From an uncultured Tissierellia bacterium (GTDB lineage: Bacteria > Bacillota > Clostridia > Tissierellales > Peptoniphilaceae): a stretch of 42,170 nucleotides of DNA. Location of the stretch: assembly GCA_902489375.1 (NCBI GenBank), contig CABTZP010000001.1:1-42170 (forward strand). Reading direction: 5' to 3'. A program made the translations under genes and the position numbers. Under the pieces are notes generated by a model. That model saw only the letters and a list, made by a program, of their open reading frames with translations, had not been told where the DNA came from and did not search any database. Shown in pieces: positions 32,046 to 39,712 of this stretch (position 1 is the first letter of the stretch; each line of letters begins with the position of its first letter).

Positions 32046-33425
32046 ATGGACGCTGCTCAAGCGGATCCCGGATCAGGAGGAAATATCCTTTTTCAATTTT
32101 TTCTTCTGGTGATCTTGATCCTTGTCAATGCTTTTTATTCGGCTTCGGAAATGGCTCTGATTTCCGTTGACAAAAATATCATTAGGGAAAAAGCCGAGGA
32201 AGGTCAGGTCAAGGCAAAAAGGATCCTTAAGCTCTTGGATGATCCATCAAAGTTTTTATCCACGATCCAGGTCTGCATCACCCTTGCCGGCTTTTTCAAC
32301 GCTGCCTTTGCGGCAACCGGCATCTCACAAGGGCTGGGCGACGGGCTTTTTCGAATCGGTGTGCCCAGGGCCTACCAGCTGGCCACGATTCTTTTCACGA
32401 TTCTTTTATCCTTTGTGACCATTATTTTTGGGGAACTAATTCCCAAGCGTTTAGCTTTAAAAGCTCCTGAGCAATTTGCTTTTTCCGCCTCCGGTGTTCT
32501 CTGGTGGTCCTACCGACTTTTAAAACCCTGTGTACATCTCCTTTCTTCCATCACCAACGCGCTCCTTCGGGCAATGGGGGTAGAGATCAATGCTGTCGAG
32601 GAAAAAGTCACCATGTCGGATATTAAATCCATTGTTCAGGTGGGCCAAAGCCAGGGACTGATTAATGTGACCGAAGAGGAAATGATCAATTCCATTATCA
32701 GCTTTGACAACAAAACCGCCGAGGAGATCATGACCCCCAGAACATCGGTTTTTGCCATTGACATTACCGACCCGCCTTCGGAATACATGGATGAGCTGTT
32801 GTCTGTTCATTTTTCAAGGATTCCGGTCTATGACGATGACATAGACAATATTATTGGCGTTCTTTATATCAAAGATTATATGCAGGAAGCCTACGAAGTC
32901 GGTTTCGATCAGGTCGACATTCAAAATATTGTCCGGCCAGCCTACTTTGTTCCGGAAAGGAAAAATGTCAATGAGCTTTTCAATGAGCTTCGGGAAAACA
33001 ATTCTCATATTGCCGTTTTGATTGACGAGTATGGCGGGTTTTCGGGGATTGTCACCATGGAAGATCTCATCGAAGAAATCGTGGGCGATATTGACGATGA
33101 ATATGACTCGGATGAACCGGAAATCAATAAAATCAGTCAGAATACCTATATGGCAAAGGGGACCCTTTCCATTAAAGAGCTCAATTCGAATATTGGGTCG
33201 GAATTTGACGAAGAAAACGAAGACTATGACAGTTTGGGCGGACTGCTCTTTTATTTGATGGGCAGAATTCCGGAAGATACTGAGCAGCCTTTTGTTGAAT
33301 ATGACCAATGCCAGTTTTTTATCCGAAAAATGTCCAACAAAAAAATTGAACAGGTTCGGATTGAATATGACCGGGAAAAGGTGAAAAAGGAAAAAGCCCT
33401 TCGCTTTCAGCGTCAGGAAGAGTAA
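32046..33425 (+). CDS. CNNM/CorC-family membrane protein (DUF21, CBS pair, CorC_HlyC domains)
   Basis: The 459-residue protein has an N-terminal DUF21 transmembrane domain (~10-200, three to four helices, with NAFYSASEMALISVDKN). A CBS pair (~215-340) includes EIMTPRTSVFAID and LIDEYGGFSGIVTMEDLIEEIVGDI. The C-terminal CorC_HlyC domain (~355-440) includes YDSLGGLLFYLMGRIPE. Members often annotated as hemolysins are magnesium or cobalt transport proteins; CNNM/MpfA-type homologues export Mg. AAGGAGG precedes the ATG. It begins 42 nt after uppP and is followed 6 nt later by the next gene. Confidence 0.92.
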   Translation: MDAAQADPGSGGNILFQFFLLVILILVNAFYSASEMALISVDKNIIREKAEEGQVKAKRILKLLDDPSKFLSTIQVCITLAGFFNAAFAATGISQGLGDGLFRIGVPRAYQLATILFTILLSFVTIIFGELIPKRLALKAPEQFAFSASGVLWWSYRLLKPCVHLLSSITNALLRAMGVEINAVEEKVTMSDIKSIVQVGQSQGLINVTEEEMINSIISFDNKTAEEIMTPRTSVFAIDITDPPSEYMDELLSVHFSRIPVYDDDIDNIIGVLYIKDYMQEAYEVGFDQVDIQNIVRPAYFVPERKNVNELFNELRENNSHIAVLIDEYGGFSGIVTMEDLIEEIVGDIDDEYDSDEPEINKISQNTYMAKGTLSIKELNSNIGSEFDEENEDYDSLGGLLFYLMGRIPEDTEQPFVEYDQCQFFIRKMSNKKIEQVRIEYDREKVKKEKALRFQRQEE

Positions 33426-33431
33426 GGACCA

Positions 33432-34643
33432 ATGAAAAGACCAGAAAAACCTTCGCAAAAAGAAAGAGTACAAAAGGGAAACGCTCAAGAGGAAATTTCT
33501 CCGGAAAAAGAAAAAAAGCCGCTCTCGGATCAAAAAGGTCCGTTAAATCGGCGGGCCTTTCTTTTGGGCCTTTTTCTCTTCGCCCTGATTGGCTTGATTT
33601 ATTATAGTACAAGGTCAACCAACCCGGACTCCCCCTTGCGGATTGCTGAAAAAGCTTCCCTGTCTCCCCAGGAAGGGTGGACTTCGATCGGCTCCTGCGG
33701 AACGAATTTTTATTATGTGAAGGATCACAAACTCCATGGCCTTCAGGCAAACGGAAGGGAGCTTTTCACCTGGGATTTGGGAGAAGAGGGCAAGGTTTCT
33801 TATGGACGGGAAATCGCGGTTTTAAAGCCAAATTTTTCCCTTTGTCTTTTGGATCCGCAGACCGGGGAGGTAAAAAAGGAAATTTCGGCGCCAGAAAGTT
33901 TGGATCTTTGCGCCACCCCGCGGGGAAAGTCCTCTTATGCTGTTTTTTTTAAAGATAAGATTCGCCTGTACGATTCGAAACTCAAGGTTGTCGGGGAAAT
34001 TTTAGATCTTCAGGATCCCTTCCGTCTGGCCGTTCAAGACCAAGGCGAGGCCTGGCTGGAACAAGGCCCCACGACCATGAAAGAAGTGCGTTCCCAAGAT
34101 GAGGGAACGGTTTTTTGGGATGAGGGCATCGCTCCTCTTCCGGCTTTCTGGCCGAGTCGATCGTACTTAGGCTTGAAGGATGAGAAAAAAACGTCGGGCC
34201 TTCCCTCGCAAAGACCCTATCTCGATGTTCTTCCCCTGGGCCAGGGAGCTTTTGTTGCCCTTACCCGCCAGGACCTTTTGATTATAAAGAATCACCAGCT
34301 GCTTCAACGCTATCCCCTTCAGGATCCCCGTTCCTGGGACAGCGGCTTTTTGTTTGTCGTTTTAGATGGGGACAAGGTTCGTCGCTTTACTGAAGAGGGA
34401 AAAGAGCTTCCGCCTCCTTCCCTATCCTTTACGCCCAAAGAGGTCAAAATTGGGAAAGAGGCCTGTTTTGCCTTTGGAGAGGGGACCTTTGCCCGGATTG
34501 GGGAAAGCACAGAGGAAAAACCTTTAAAATTAGACGAAAAGCTTTCTGATCCTTTTGTACGGGGATCCGGGCGGCTTGAGGTCTTTACCGATCAGGGGCT
34601 CATGAATTTGGATACGGCAAAGGCTCCACAGGGCACTTTTTAA
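33432..34643 (+). CDS. membrane-anchored beta-propeller-like protein of unknown function
   Basis: This 403-residue protein has a charged cytoplasmic N-terminus (~40 residues), one membrane helix (~42-58, AFLLGLFLFALIGLIYYS) and an outer domain of repeating short beta-strand pairs. Examples are NFYYVKDHKLHGLQANGRELFTWDLG, REIAVLKPNFSLCLLDPQTGEVKKEI and DKIRLYDSKLKVVGEILDLQ. The roughly 40-residue spacing of such units suggests a WD/PQQ-like propeller, similar to DUF5711-type clostridial proteins. That family assignment is from pattern memory only. No catalytic motif is visible. AAGGACC precedes the ATG 6 nt after the CNNM stop; mscS follows after 21 nt. Confidence 0.75.
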   Translation: MKRPEKPSQKERVQKGNAQEEISPEKEKKPLSDQKGPLNRRAFLLGLFLFALIGLIYYSTRSTNPDSPLRIAEKASLSPQEGWTSIGSCGTNFYYVKDHKLHGLQANGRELFTWDLGEEGKVSYGREIAVLKPNFSLCLLDPQTGEVKKEISAPESLDLCATPRGKSSYAVFFKDKIRLYDSKLKVVGEILDLQDPFRLAVQDQGEAWLEQGPTTMKEVRSQDEGTVFWDEGIAPLPAFWPSRSYLGLKDEKKTSGLPSQRPYLDVLPLGQGAFVALTRQDLLIIKNHQLLQRYPLQDPRSWDSGFLFVVLDGDKVRRFTEEGKELPPPSLSFTPKEVKIGKEACFAFGEGTFARIGESTEEKPLKLDEKLSDPFVRGSGRLEVFTDQGLMNLDTAKAPQGTF

Positions 34644-34664
34644 AAAATAGGAGAAAGTGAGAAT

Positions 34665-35543
34665 ATGCAAATGAACCTTTCTTTTCGGCCCCTGTTTTTA
34701 TGGGCAAAAGGGAACCCGCCCCTTCAAAAGGGGATTGACCTGGCGATCATCCTGGGCAGCGCGCTTTTCATTCTTTGGCTTGGTCAGTTTCTGATTAACC
34801 GATTCTTTGAAAAAAGAGCGAAAAAGGCGGAAAACGGATACTTCGCGACCATCCACAGTATCTTCTATTCCATTTTCCGTATTTTTGTCCTCTTTTCTGC
34901 CCTGATGGATGCCCTCCGTATCCTTGGGGTGAATACTTCATCCATTCTTACGGCTGCCGGGGTCGGCGGTATTGCCATTGCCTTTGGCGCGCAGAAGATC
35001 ATCGCCGATATTTTTACCGGAATCACTTTCTTGATGAATAACGAACTCCATTTGGGGGACTATGTTGTTCTTTCGGGCTGTGAGGGAACGGTGGTTTCCA
35101 TGAGCCTATATCGAATTCGGGTCCAAGGGTATTCGGGGATTCTTTACATCATTCCCAACTCCTCCGTTGAAATTATTTCGAATTACCGGAAGGATCCGGT
35201 TTTCTGCGATGTCACCCTGGCCCTTCCGAACGGGTTTTCTTTGGAAAAAGCAAAGACGCTTTTGGAAAAAGTCCTGGACGAGCTCTATGAAAAACATTCG
35301 TCCCTTTTTCTTCAAAAACCCTCTTTTATGGGGATTGATGCCGTAAATCCTTTCACCTATAGCTACCGGATCAATATCCGAACGCTTATAGGAGATTCCT
35401 GGTCTTGCCAGCGAATGGTCCGGGAAGCCTGCCTCCAGGCCCTTCAAAAAGAAGGGGTGTTTGCCCGCTTATTCGATGAGCCGGAAGCTTTGAACATGCC
35501 AACGATCAGCTTAAAGAGCATAGAATCGAGGGACCATGAGTAA
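34665..35543 (+). CDS. mscS: small-conductance mechanosensitive channel MscS family
   Basis: This 292-residue protein has transmembrane segments at ~24-44 and ~63-85 followed by the pore helix TAAGVGGIAIAFGAQKIIADIFTGITFLMNN (TM3). The beta domain starts HLGDYVVLSGCEGTVVSMSLYRIRV with YIIPNSSVE, and an alpha/beta C-terminal cytoplasmic domain ends the chain. Such channels open under membrane tension to release solutes on osmotic downshift. It is about the size of E. coli MscS (286). Its stop overlaps the DUF951 start by 8 nt. Confidence 0.93.
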   Translation: MQMNLSFRPLFLWAKGNPPLQKGIDLAIILGSALFILWLGQFLINRFFEKRAKKAENGYFATIHSIFYSIFRIFVLFSALMDALRILGVNTSSILTAAGVGGIAIAFGAQKIIADIFTGITFLMNNELHLGDYVVLSGCEGTVVSMSLYRIRVQGYSGILYIIPNSSVEIISNYRKDPVFCDVTLALPNGFSLEKAKTLLEKVLDELYEKHSSLFLQKPSFMGIDAVNPFTYSYRINIRTLIGDSWSCQRMVREACLQALQKEGVFARLFDEPEALNMPTISLKSIESRDHE

Positions 35544-35790
35544 ATATCAGGTTGGAGATCATGTCACGCTAAAAAAGGGCCACCCCTGTGGAACAAATGA
35601 TTGGCAGATTCTTCGAACGGGCGTAGACATCAAATTATCTTGTACGGGCTGCCAAAAGATCGTTTGGTTAAAGAGAACGGAATTTGATAAGCGGGTTAGG
35701 AAAATCCAAAATCAAGAGGGAAAATTTGTCTCTATTGTCCACTTTCAGCGTGAAGAAGAAAACGATTTTAAAGAAGAGTCTCTGGAATAG
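35536..35790 (+). CDS. DUF951 family small protein (YyzM-like)
   Basis: The 84-residue protein begins YQVGDHVTLKKGHPCGTNDWQI and continues IKLSCTGCQKIVWLKRTEFDKRV, the DUF951 pattern with a conserved CxxC in the middle (CTGC). Function is unknown. In Bacillota it is commonly found beside mechanosensitive channel genes and near the origin. An acidic tail (EEENDFKEESLE) is extra relative to the ~65-residue form. It is translationally coupled to mscS and is the last gene before a strong terminator. Confidence 0.9.
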   Translation: MSKYQVGDHVTLKKGHPCGTNDWQILRTGVDIKLSCTGCQKIVWLKRTEFDKRVRKIQNQEGKFVSIVHFQREEENDFKEESLE

Positions 35791-35831
35791 GACCGCCGCT
35801 TTTAAGAAAAAAATTGAAGAAAAAAAGGCAT

Positions 35832-35915
35832 AAAAAAAGAGCCGCCTTTAGATGGGATCATGCCGAAAAGGACCTTTCGGGCATGATCGATCAAAAAGGA
35901 CAGGGCTCTTTTTTT
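35832..35915. terminator. bidirectional terminator between DUF951 and glyA
   Basis: The outer arms AAAAAAAGAGCC (35832-35843) and GGCTCTTTTTTT (35904-35915) are perfect complements. An inner 13-bp stem (35856-35868 with 35875-35888, one bulged G) carries GATCATGCCGAAA. A-tracts on one side and T-tracts on the other serve both strands, separating convergent DUF951 and glyA. Confidence 0.9.
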
Positions 35916-35928
35916 CGTTCAATTTCTA

Positions 35929-37158
35929 TCAATAGGATGGATACCAGAGGGGGTGCTTTTCGGTTAAAGCCAGCACTTCTTTAGAGAGTCTTTCCAGCTG
36001 GGATTCCTGATCCCGGTTTTCAATGGCTTCGGAAATGATCTGAGCGACCTTTCTAAAGTCATCTTCTTTAAAGCCCCGTGAGGTCATTGCGGGAACCCCA
36101 AGGCGAAGGCCGGAGGTGACGGCAGGAGATTCTGTTTCGTTGGGAATGGTATTTTTGTTTGCCGTGATATGGATTCGGTCCAAAAGTTCTTCCGCATCCT
36201 TACCGGTGATGCCCTTGCTTTTGACGTTTAAAAGGACCATGTGATTATCTGTTCCGCCGGCGACAATAGTAAAGCCTTCTTTTATCAGCTCATCGGCAAA
36301 GGCTTTGGCATTGGCGACCACCTGCTTTTGATAGTTCACAAATTCCGGCTGCAGGGCCTCATAAAGGGCCTGGGCCTTGGCGCCGATCACGTGCATAAGA
36401 GGACCGCCCTGGATTCCAGGGAAAATGGCGTGATTAATTTTTTTATAGATTTCCTTATCGTTGGTCATAATCATGCCGCCTCTCGGGCCCCGGAGGGTTT
36501 TATGGGTGGTTGTCGTGACCAGATCAGCATAGGGACAAGGATTAGGATGGAGTCCCGCCGCAACAAGACCTGCAATGTGGGCCATGTCCACCATCAAAAA
36601 GCAGCCGACCTCATCCGCGATTTCTCTAAATTTTTTAAAATCAATGGTTCGGGAATAAGCGGAGGCGCCGGCAACGATAACATTGGGCTTTTCTTCCAGC
36701 GCCATTTGTCGAATGGCATCATAATTGAGCTGTTCGGTTACCGGATCTATCCCATATTGAACGATTTGATAGTCTTCTCCACTGAAAGAAACCGGACTAC
36801 CATGGGTCAAATGGCCGCCGTCACTGAGGCGCATCCCCATAATTTTTTCTCCATGTTTTAAAAGAGCCCGGTAGGCCGCCATATTTGCGGAAGAGCCGGA
36901 ATGGGGCTGAACATTGACATACTTTACCTGGAAGAGTTCCTTTGCGTAGGATCGGGCCTGGCGCTCAAAGATATCGATGTACTCACAGCCGCCGTAGTAT
37001 CTGCGACCGGGATAGCCCTCGGCGTATTTGTTATTGAGAATGCTTCCCTGAAGTTCCAGGACGGCATTCGAAGGATAATTTTCACTGGCAATTAACTCAA
37101 TATTTTTTTCCTGACGGCTGCGCTCGGCAACCAAGGCTTCCTTCAAAATGGGATCCAT
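35929..37158 (-). CDS. glyA: serine hydroxymethyltransferase
   Basis: GlyA is the PLP enzyme interconverting serine and glycine with tetrahydrofolate, the main one-carbon source. I place the start at ATG 37158 (MDPILKEAL), 8 nt after GGAGG; this gives 409 residues, close to the family's 410-420. An upstream in-frame stretch to 37212 is not conserved-looking. Signatures are [44 protein letters not shown] and the PLP-lysine motif [15 protein letters not shown]. It lies 92 nt downstream of the ImmA-like gene on the same strand with no clear promoter or terminator between, so read-through from the XRE promoter is possible. Confidence 0.96.
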   Translation of the reverse strand: MDPILKEALVAERSRQEKNIELIASENYPSNAVLELQGSILNNKYAEGYPGRRYYGGCEYIDIFERQARSYAKELFQVKYVNVQPHSGSSANMAAYRALLKHGEKIMGMRLSDGGHLTHGSPVSFSGEDYQIVQYGIDPVTEQLNYDAIRQMALEEKPNVIVAGASAYSRTIDFKKFREIADEVGCFLMVDMAHIAGLVAAGLHPNPCPYADLVTTTTHKTLRGPRGGMIMTNDKEIYKKINHAIFPGIQGGPLMHVIGAKAQALYEALQPEFVNYQKQVVANAKAFADELIKEGFTIVAGGTDNHMVLLNVKSKGITGKDAEELLDRIHITANKNTIPNETESPAVTSGLRLGVPAMTSRGFKEDDFRKVAQIISEAIENRDQESQLERLSKEVLALTEKHPLWYPSY

Positions 37159-37250
37159 ATTTTTCATCCTCCTCCGTGTTAAAAGTCTTTTTTTCCATCC
37201 GCGTCCAATCAAGGCCAGAGCAAGCGGGCCTTAAAGGCAAATCTTTGGAC

Positions 37251-37754
37251 CTACCGGCGGAGAAAGTCCGCCCGGCCCGGTTCGGTCGCCGGAATTTCAT
37301 AACCGGCTTTTTGCATTTCATGAAGTTTCATCAGCAAGAGGTGAATATCGACATTTAAGATCTGGGCGATACCGACCACATCATATCCGTCTCGAGCCAG
37401 CTGTTCAATCTCTTTTTCCTCTAACAGCAAATGACAGGCAAAAAGATTCGCTTCATATTCGGTCCGGGAGCTGGCCGAAAAAAGGGTAAACGGGACAAGG
37501 TCAGCGATGCCCTCAGAAGGCCGGTGCAAAAGGGCATGGCCCAATTCATGGGCAAGAACCGTTCGCCGCTCCTGATCACCCATATTGGCATTGAGAAAAA
37601 TACAGGACCTTCCTTCAATCACGGCATACATTCCCAAGAGATTCTCGAAATCCGACCGGTTATACAAAGAAATTGACAGGGCGGAAACCAGCTCTTCCGG
37701 GTCGGAAGTCTTATACTGATCTTTCAGCCCTTGCACCATTTCTTTCATATTCAT
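37251..37754 (-). CDS. ImmA/IrrE-family zinc metallopeptidase
   Basis: The 167-residue protein carries the zincin motif HELGH (His69, Glu70, His73) and the downstream TEYEANLFACHLL with the probable third ligand (Glu99 or Glu101). It is only the protease domain: the GAF-like sensor domain of Deinococcus PprI/IrrE is absent, so it is closest in layout to ImmA of ICEBs1. ImmA-type proteases cleave a partner XRE repressor after DNA damage. The ATG overlaps the stop of the XRE gene by one base (TAATG), making the two strictly coupled, which strongly suggests they are partners. The substrate and trigger are inferred. Confidence 0.9.
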   Translation of the reverse strand: MNMKEMVQGLKDQYKTSDPEELVSALSISLYNRSDFENLLGMYAVIEGRSCIFLNANMGDQERRTVLAHELGHALLHRPSEGIADLVPFTLFSASSRTEYEANLFACHLLLEEKEIEQLARDGYDVVGIAQILNVDIHLLLMKLHEMQKAGYEIPATEPGRADFLRR

Positions 37755-38128
37755 TAAAATTTCTCCCGGCGGCCGTCCCAGTAGGCATCTTCCAGGGCTT
37801 TCATGACAGCATCCTTATCCCGGCTGGAAAGCTTGCCTCCGGAAAACATGGCCTGGGCCTGCCGAATCAGAGTCTCGGCCTGGATTTTCCCGTCTTCCTT
37901 TTCCCACATCGCATGCATCTCTTCTTCTTCATTCTCAACGAACAGGTAATTGAGGCGGACATGGAAAAGCTCTGCCATTTTTTCATAGGTTTCCCGGCTT
38001 TTGGGATAGGACTGGCCGGATTCATAGGAACCGACCGTTCGGGTGGATACGCCGATTTTTTCTCCCAGAGCGCGTTGGGTCAAACCGGCCTTTTTTCTCA
38101 GCGCTTTGATTTTTTCTGCAAAGGTCAC
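37754..38128 (-). CDS. XRE-family transcriptional repressor, likely ImmR/DdrO-like
   Basis: I chose the GTG at 38128, which follows AAGGAGG by 5 nt, giving 124 residues; upstream ATGs at 38143 and 38218 lack comparable sites and the longer one runs through the promoter. Residues ~5-59 form an HTH_3 domain (KALRKKAGLTQRALGEKIGV, then STRTVGSYESGQSYPK). An acidic linker follows (NEEEEMHAMWEKEDG), then a helical C-terminal segment with AMFSGGKLSSRDKDAVMKAL. That tail is typical of repressors paired with ImmA proteases and is where cleavage would be expected. It is divergent from the polymerase gene, and palindromes overlap both promoters. Confidence 0.9.
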   Translation of the reverse strand: MTFAEKIKALRKKAGLTQRALGEKIGVSTRTVGSYESGQSYPKSRETYEKMAELFHVRLNYLFVENEEEEMHAMWEKEDGKIQAETLIRQAQAMFSGGKLSSRDKDAVMKALEDAYWDGRREKF

Positions 38129-38154
38129 AGGATCCTCCTTCATGGTCGCAAAAT

Positions 38155-38173
38155 CAAGAAGATAAAGTTCTTG
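38155..38173. promoter_or_regulatory. palindromic operator A over the XRE -10
   Basis: CAAGAA and TTCTTG flank a 7-nt spacer. The site covers the minus-strand -10 hexamer (38159-38164), so occupancy should block XRE-ImmA transcription. It resembles sites B to D in its GAAG-like half (AAGAAGATAAA). Confidence 0.6.
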
Positions 38174-38187
38174 TTTCTTCTTGACAA
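38159..38187 (-). promoter_or_regulatory. promoter of the XRE-ImmA genes
   Basis: On the minus strand TTGTCA (38182-38187) and TATCTT (38159-38164) are 17 nt apart. The -35 box overlaps that of the opposite promoter by five bases, so polymerase cannot sit on both at once. The start is expected near 38152, leaving a leader of about 25 nt to the GTG. Confidence 0.65.
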
Positions 38188-38209
38188 AGGAAGATAAACT
38201 TCCTATACT
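38181..38209 (+). promoter_or_regulatory. promoter of the DinB-type polymerase gene
   Basis: TTGACA (38181-38186) and TATACT (38204-38209) are separated by exactly 17 nt, close to the consensus for the primary sigma factor. Palindrome B fills the spacer. The predicted start near 38216 leaves a leader of about 100 nt containing palindromes C and D. Confidence 0.8.
38189..38203. promoter_or_regulatory. palindromic operator B in the spacer of the polymerase promoter
   Basis: GGAAG and CTTCC flank ATAAA (15 bp in all). It lies exactly between the -35 and -10 boxes of the plus-strand promoter, a classic repression position. Confidence 0.7.
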
Positions 38210-38228
38210 GATATCCAAGAGGGGAAAG

Positions 38229-38245
38229 AAGAAGTTTATCTTCTT
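38229..38245. promoter_or_regulatory. palindromic operator C in the polymerase leader
   Basis: AAGAAG and CTTCTT flank TTTAT (17 bp). The core GAAG-TTTAT-CTTC is the exact reverse complement of the core of site B (GAAG-ATAAA-CTTC), supporting a shared binding protein. Confidence 0.65.
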
Positions 38246-38257
38246 GAAGTTTACTTC
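38246..38257. promoter_or_regulatory. palindromic operator D in the polymerase leader
   Basis: GAAGT-TT-ACTTC is a perfect 12-bp palindrome abutting site C. Its GAAG and CTTC halves are four rather than five bases apart, so it may be a weaker or overlapping site. Confidence 0.5.
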
Positions 38258-38314
38258 TTTTTGAGGGAACTGTCAAAAGGAAAAGCGGGGGTGGGAGCAG
38301 AAAGAGAGAAGGAA

Positions 38315-39565
38315 ATGAAAAAAACCATCCTTCATGCCGATATGAATTCTTGTTACGTCTCCATTGAACAAGCTCGTCATCCCGAGTTAAAAGGAAAGGC
38401 GGTAGCGGTTGGCGGGTCAGAAAAAGATCGAAATGGGATTATTTTAGCCAAGTCAATTGAGGCGAAGGCCCAGGGAGTAAAGACCGGCGAGGTCATCTGG
38501 CAGGCCAAAGGCAAATGTCCGAACCTGATGATTCTTCCCGCTGATTTTGCGCTGTATCTGACCTATTCGAAGCTGGCTCATGCGATTTACCGGGAATACA
38601 CGGATCGGATTGAACCCTTTGGCATTGATGAATGCTGGCTGGATGTTACCGAAAGTCAGAAGCTTTTTGGAAATGGAGATGTGATTGCTGAGGAGCTGAG
38701 AAGAAGATTTCGAGAAGAGCTGGACATCACTATCTCGGTGGGAATTTCTGACAATAAAATATTTGCGAAACTCGGCAGCGATTATAAAAAGCCGGATGCG
38801 CAAACGAGAATTGATTTGGAAAATTATCAGAAAATTGCCTGGCCTCTTCCGGTAGAAGATCTGCTTTATTGCGGGCCAAGGACAAGGAAAAAGCTTCATC
38901 GCATGGGGGTGATGACAATAGGGAATCTGGCAAAGACGGACCCTTCCTTTATTCAAAAGTTTCTTGGCGTAAATGGCCTTCGCCTTTGGATTGCCGCCAA
39001 TGGAAGGGATGATACGCCGGTTGCCCGGGAAGATTTTGTCCCCCCGATCAAGTCCATCGGCTGTGGAACAACCTTTCGAAGAGATCTTAGAAATGATAAG
39101 GAAGTAAAAGGGGGACTGATTGCTTTGGCCCAGGAGCTGGAAAAAAAGCTGATCGAGAAAAAATTTTCCGGAAAAAGCCTCCACCTTTCCGTTCGAGACG
39201 GCCTGCTGGCTTATCAGGAGGCCAAAATGAACCTGGCCTATCCAGTACAAAATGCCAGCGAGCTTGCCGAAAGTGGCTTTTCTCTTTTTTGCCAGACTTG
39301 GACCTGGAAGCATCCGGTTCGGGCGATGACCCTAAGGGTCAGTGACCTTTTTCCCGAACAAACGGCCGTTCAAAGGGCCTTTTTTCCTGATTTTTTACGG
39401 CATGAAAAAAAAGAGAGATTAGGGAAAACAATTCATGAACTTCAAAAGCGATACGGCCCGCAATCGGTCCAGCCTGCGGTTATGAAAGATTTTCACCAGG
39501 CCGATCTTTTACGGCCCCGGGCGACCATGCCGTCAAATTGCTTTTCCGCGCTTCGAAAAGCCTGA
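38315..39565 (+). CDS. dinB: Y-family DNA polymerase, DinB (Pol IV) type
   Basis: From ATG 38315 the protein is 416 residues and starts at the family's canonical MKKTILHADMN; a longer in-frame extension from a TTG at 38261 falls in the operator region. Catalytic acidic residues are Asp9 and Asp105-Glu106 in PFGIDECWLDV. The steric-gate tyrosine is Tyr14, preceded by Cys13 where most DinB proteins have Phe. Thumb and little-finger segments include VEDLLYCGPRTRKKLHRMGV and IKSIGCGTTFRRDL. QADLL (395-399) is a beta-clamp binding motif. It performs translesion or error-prone synthesis. It is divergent from the XRE-ImmA pair with shared operators, so it is probably their target. Confidence 0.92.
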   Translation: MKKTILHADMNSCYVSIEQARHPELKGKAVAVGGSEKDRNGIILAKSIEAKAQGVKTGEVIWQAKGKCPNLMILPADFALYLTYSKLAHAIYREYTDRIEPFGIDECWLDVTESQKLFGNGDVIAEELRRRFREELDITISVGISDNKIFAKLGSDYKKPDAQTRIDLENYQKIAWPLPVEDLLYCGPRTRKKLHRMGVMTIGNLAKTDPSFIQKFLGVNGLRLWIAANGRDDTPVAREDFVPPIKSIGCGTTFRRDLRNDKEVKGGLIALAQELEKKLIEKKFSGKSLHLSVRDGLLAYQEAKMNLAYPVQNASELAESGFSLFCQTWTWKHPVRAMTLRVSDLFPEQTAVQRAFFPDFLRHEKKERLGKTIHELQKRYGPQSVQPAVMKDFHQADLLRPRATMPSNCFSALRKA

Positions 39566-39712
39566 CCTCTGAGAAGAGGCCCGAAAAATCCCAAGGGGAA
39601 GGGGGAAAGAAGGATTGCTTTCTTTTTCAGATTGAGATAGGTTGAAATGGGCTTTGAAAAAAAGATGATTTTCAATTTGAATAAGCGAACTCGCTTGAGA
39701 AAGGAAAGGCCT

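Noticed and set aside
32814..33533. 239-codon minus-strand open frame
   Set aside because: Opposite the CNNM/CorC gene, whose domains are clear; low-complexity Phe/Leu-rich translation typical of antisense frames.
37211..37232. AAGGCC/GGCCTT 6-bp inverted repeat between the ImmA-like gene and glyA
   Set aside because: Short stem, 10-nt loop and no T tract on either strand; not a convincing terminator.
37251..38257. XRE-ImmA pair as a prophage or integrative-element remnant
   Set aside because: No integrase, attachment repeats, structural genes or composition break seen in 35.9-42 kb; neighbours are core genes. An old domesticated origin remains possible.
38453..39313. 286-codon minus-strand open frame
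   Set aside because: It is the reverse frame of dinB, with no domain pattern or ribosome binding site; long shadow frames are common here.
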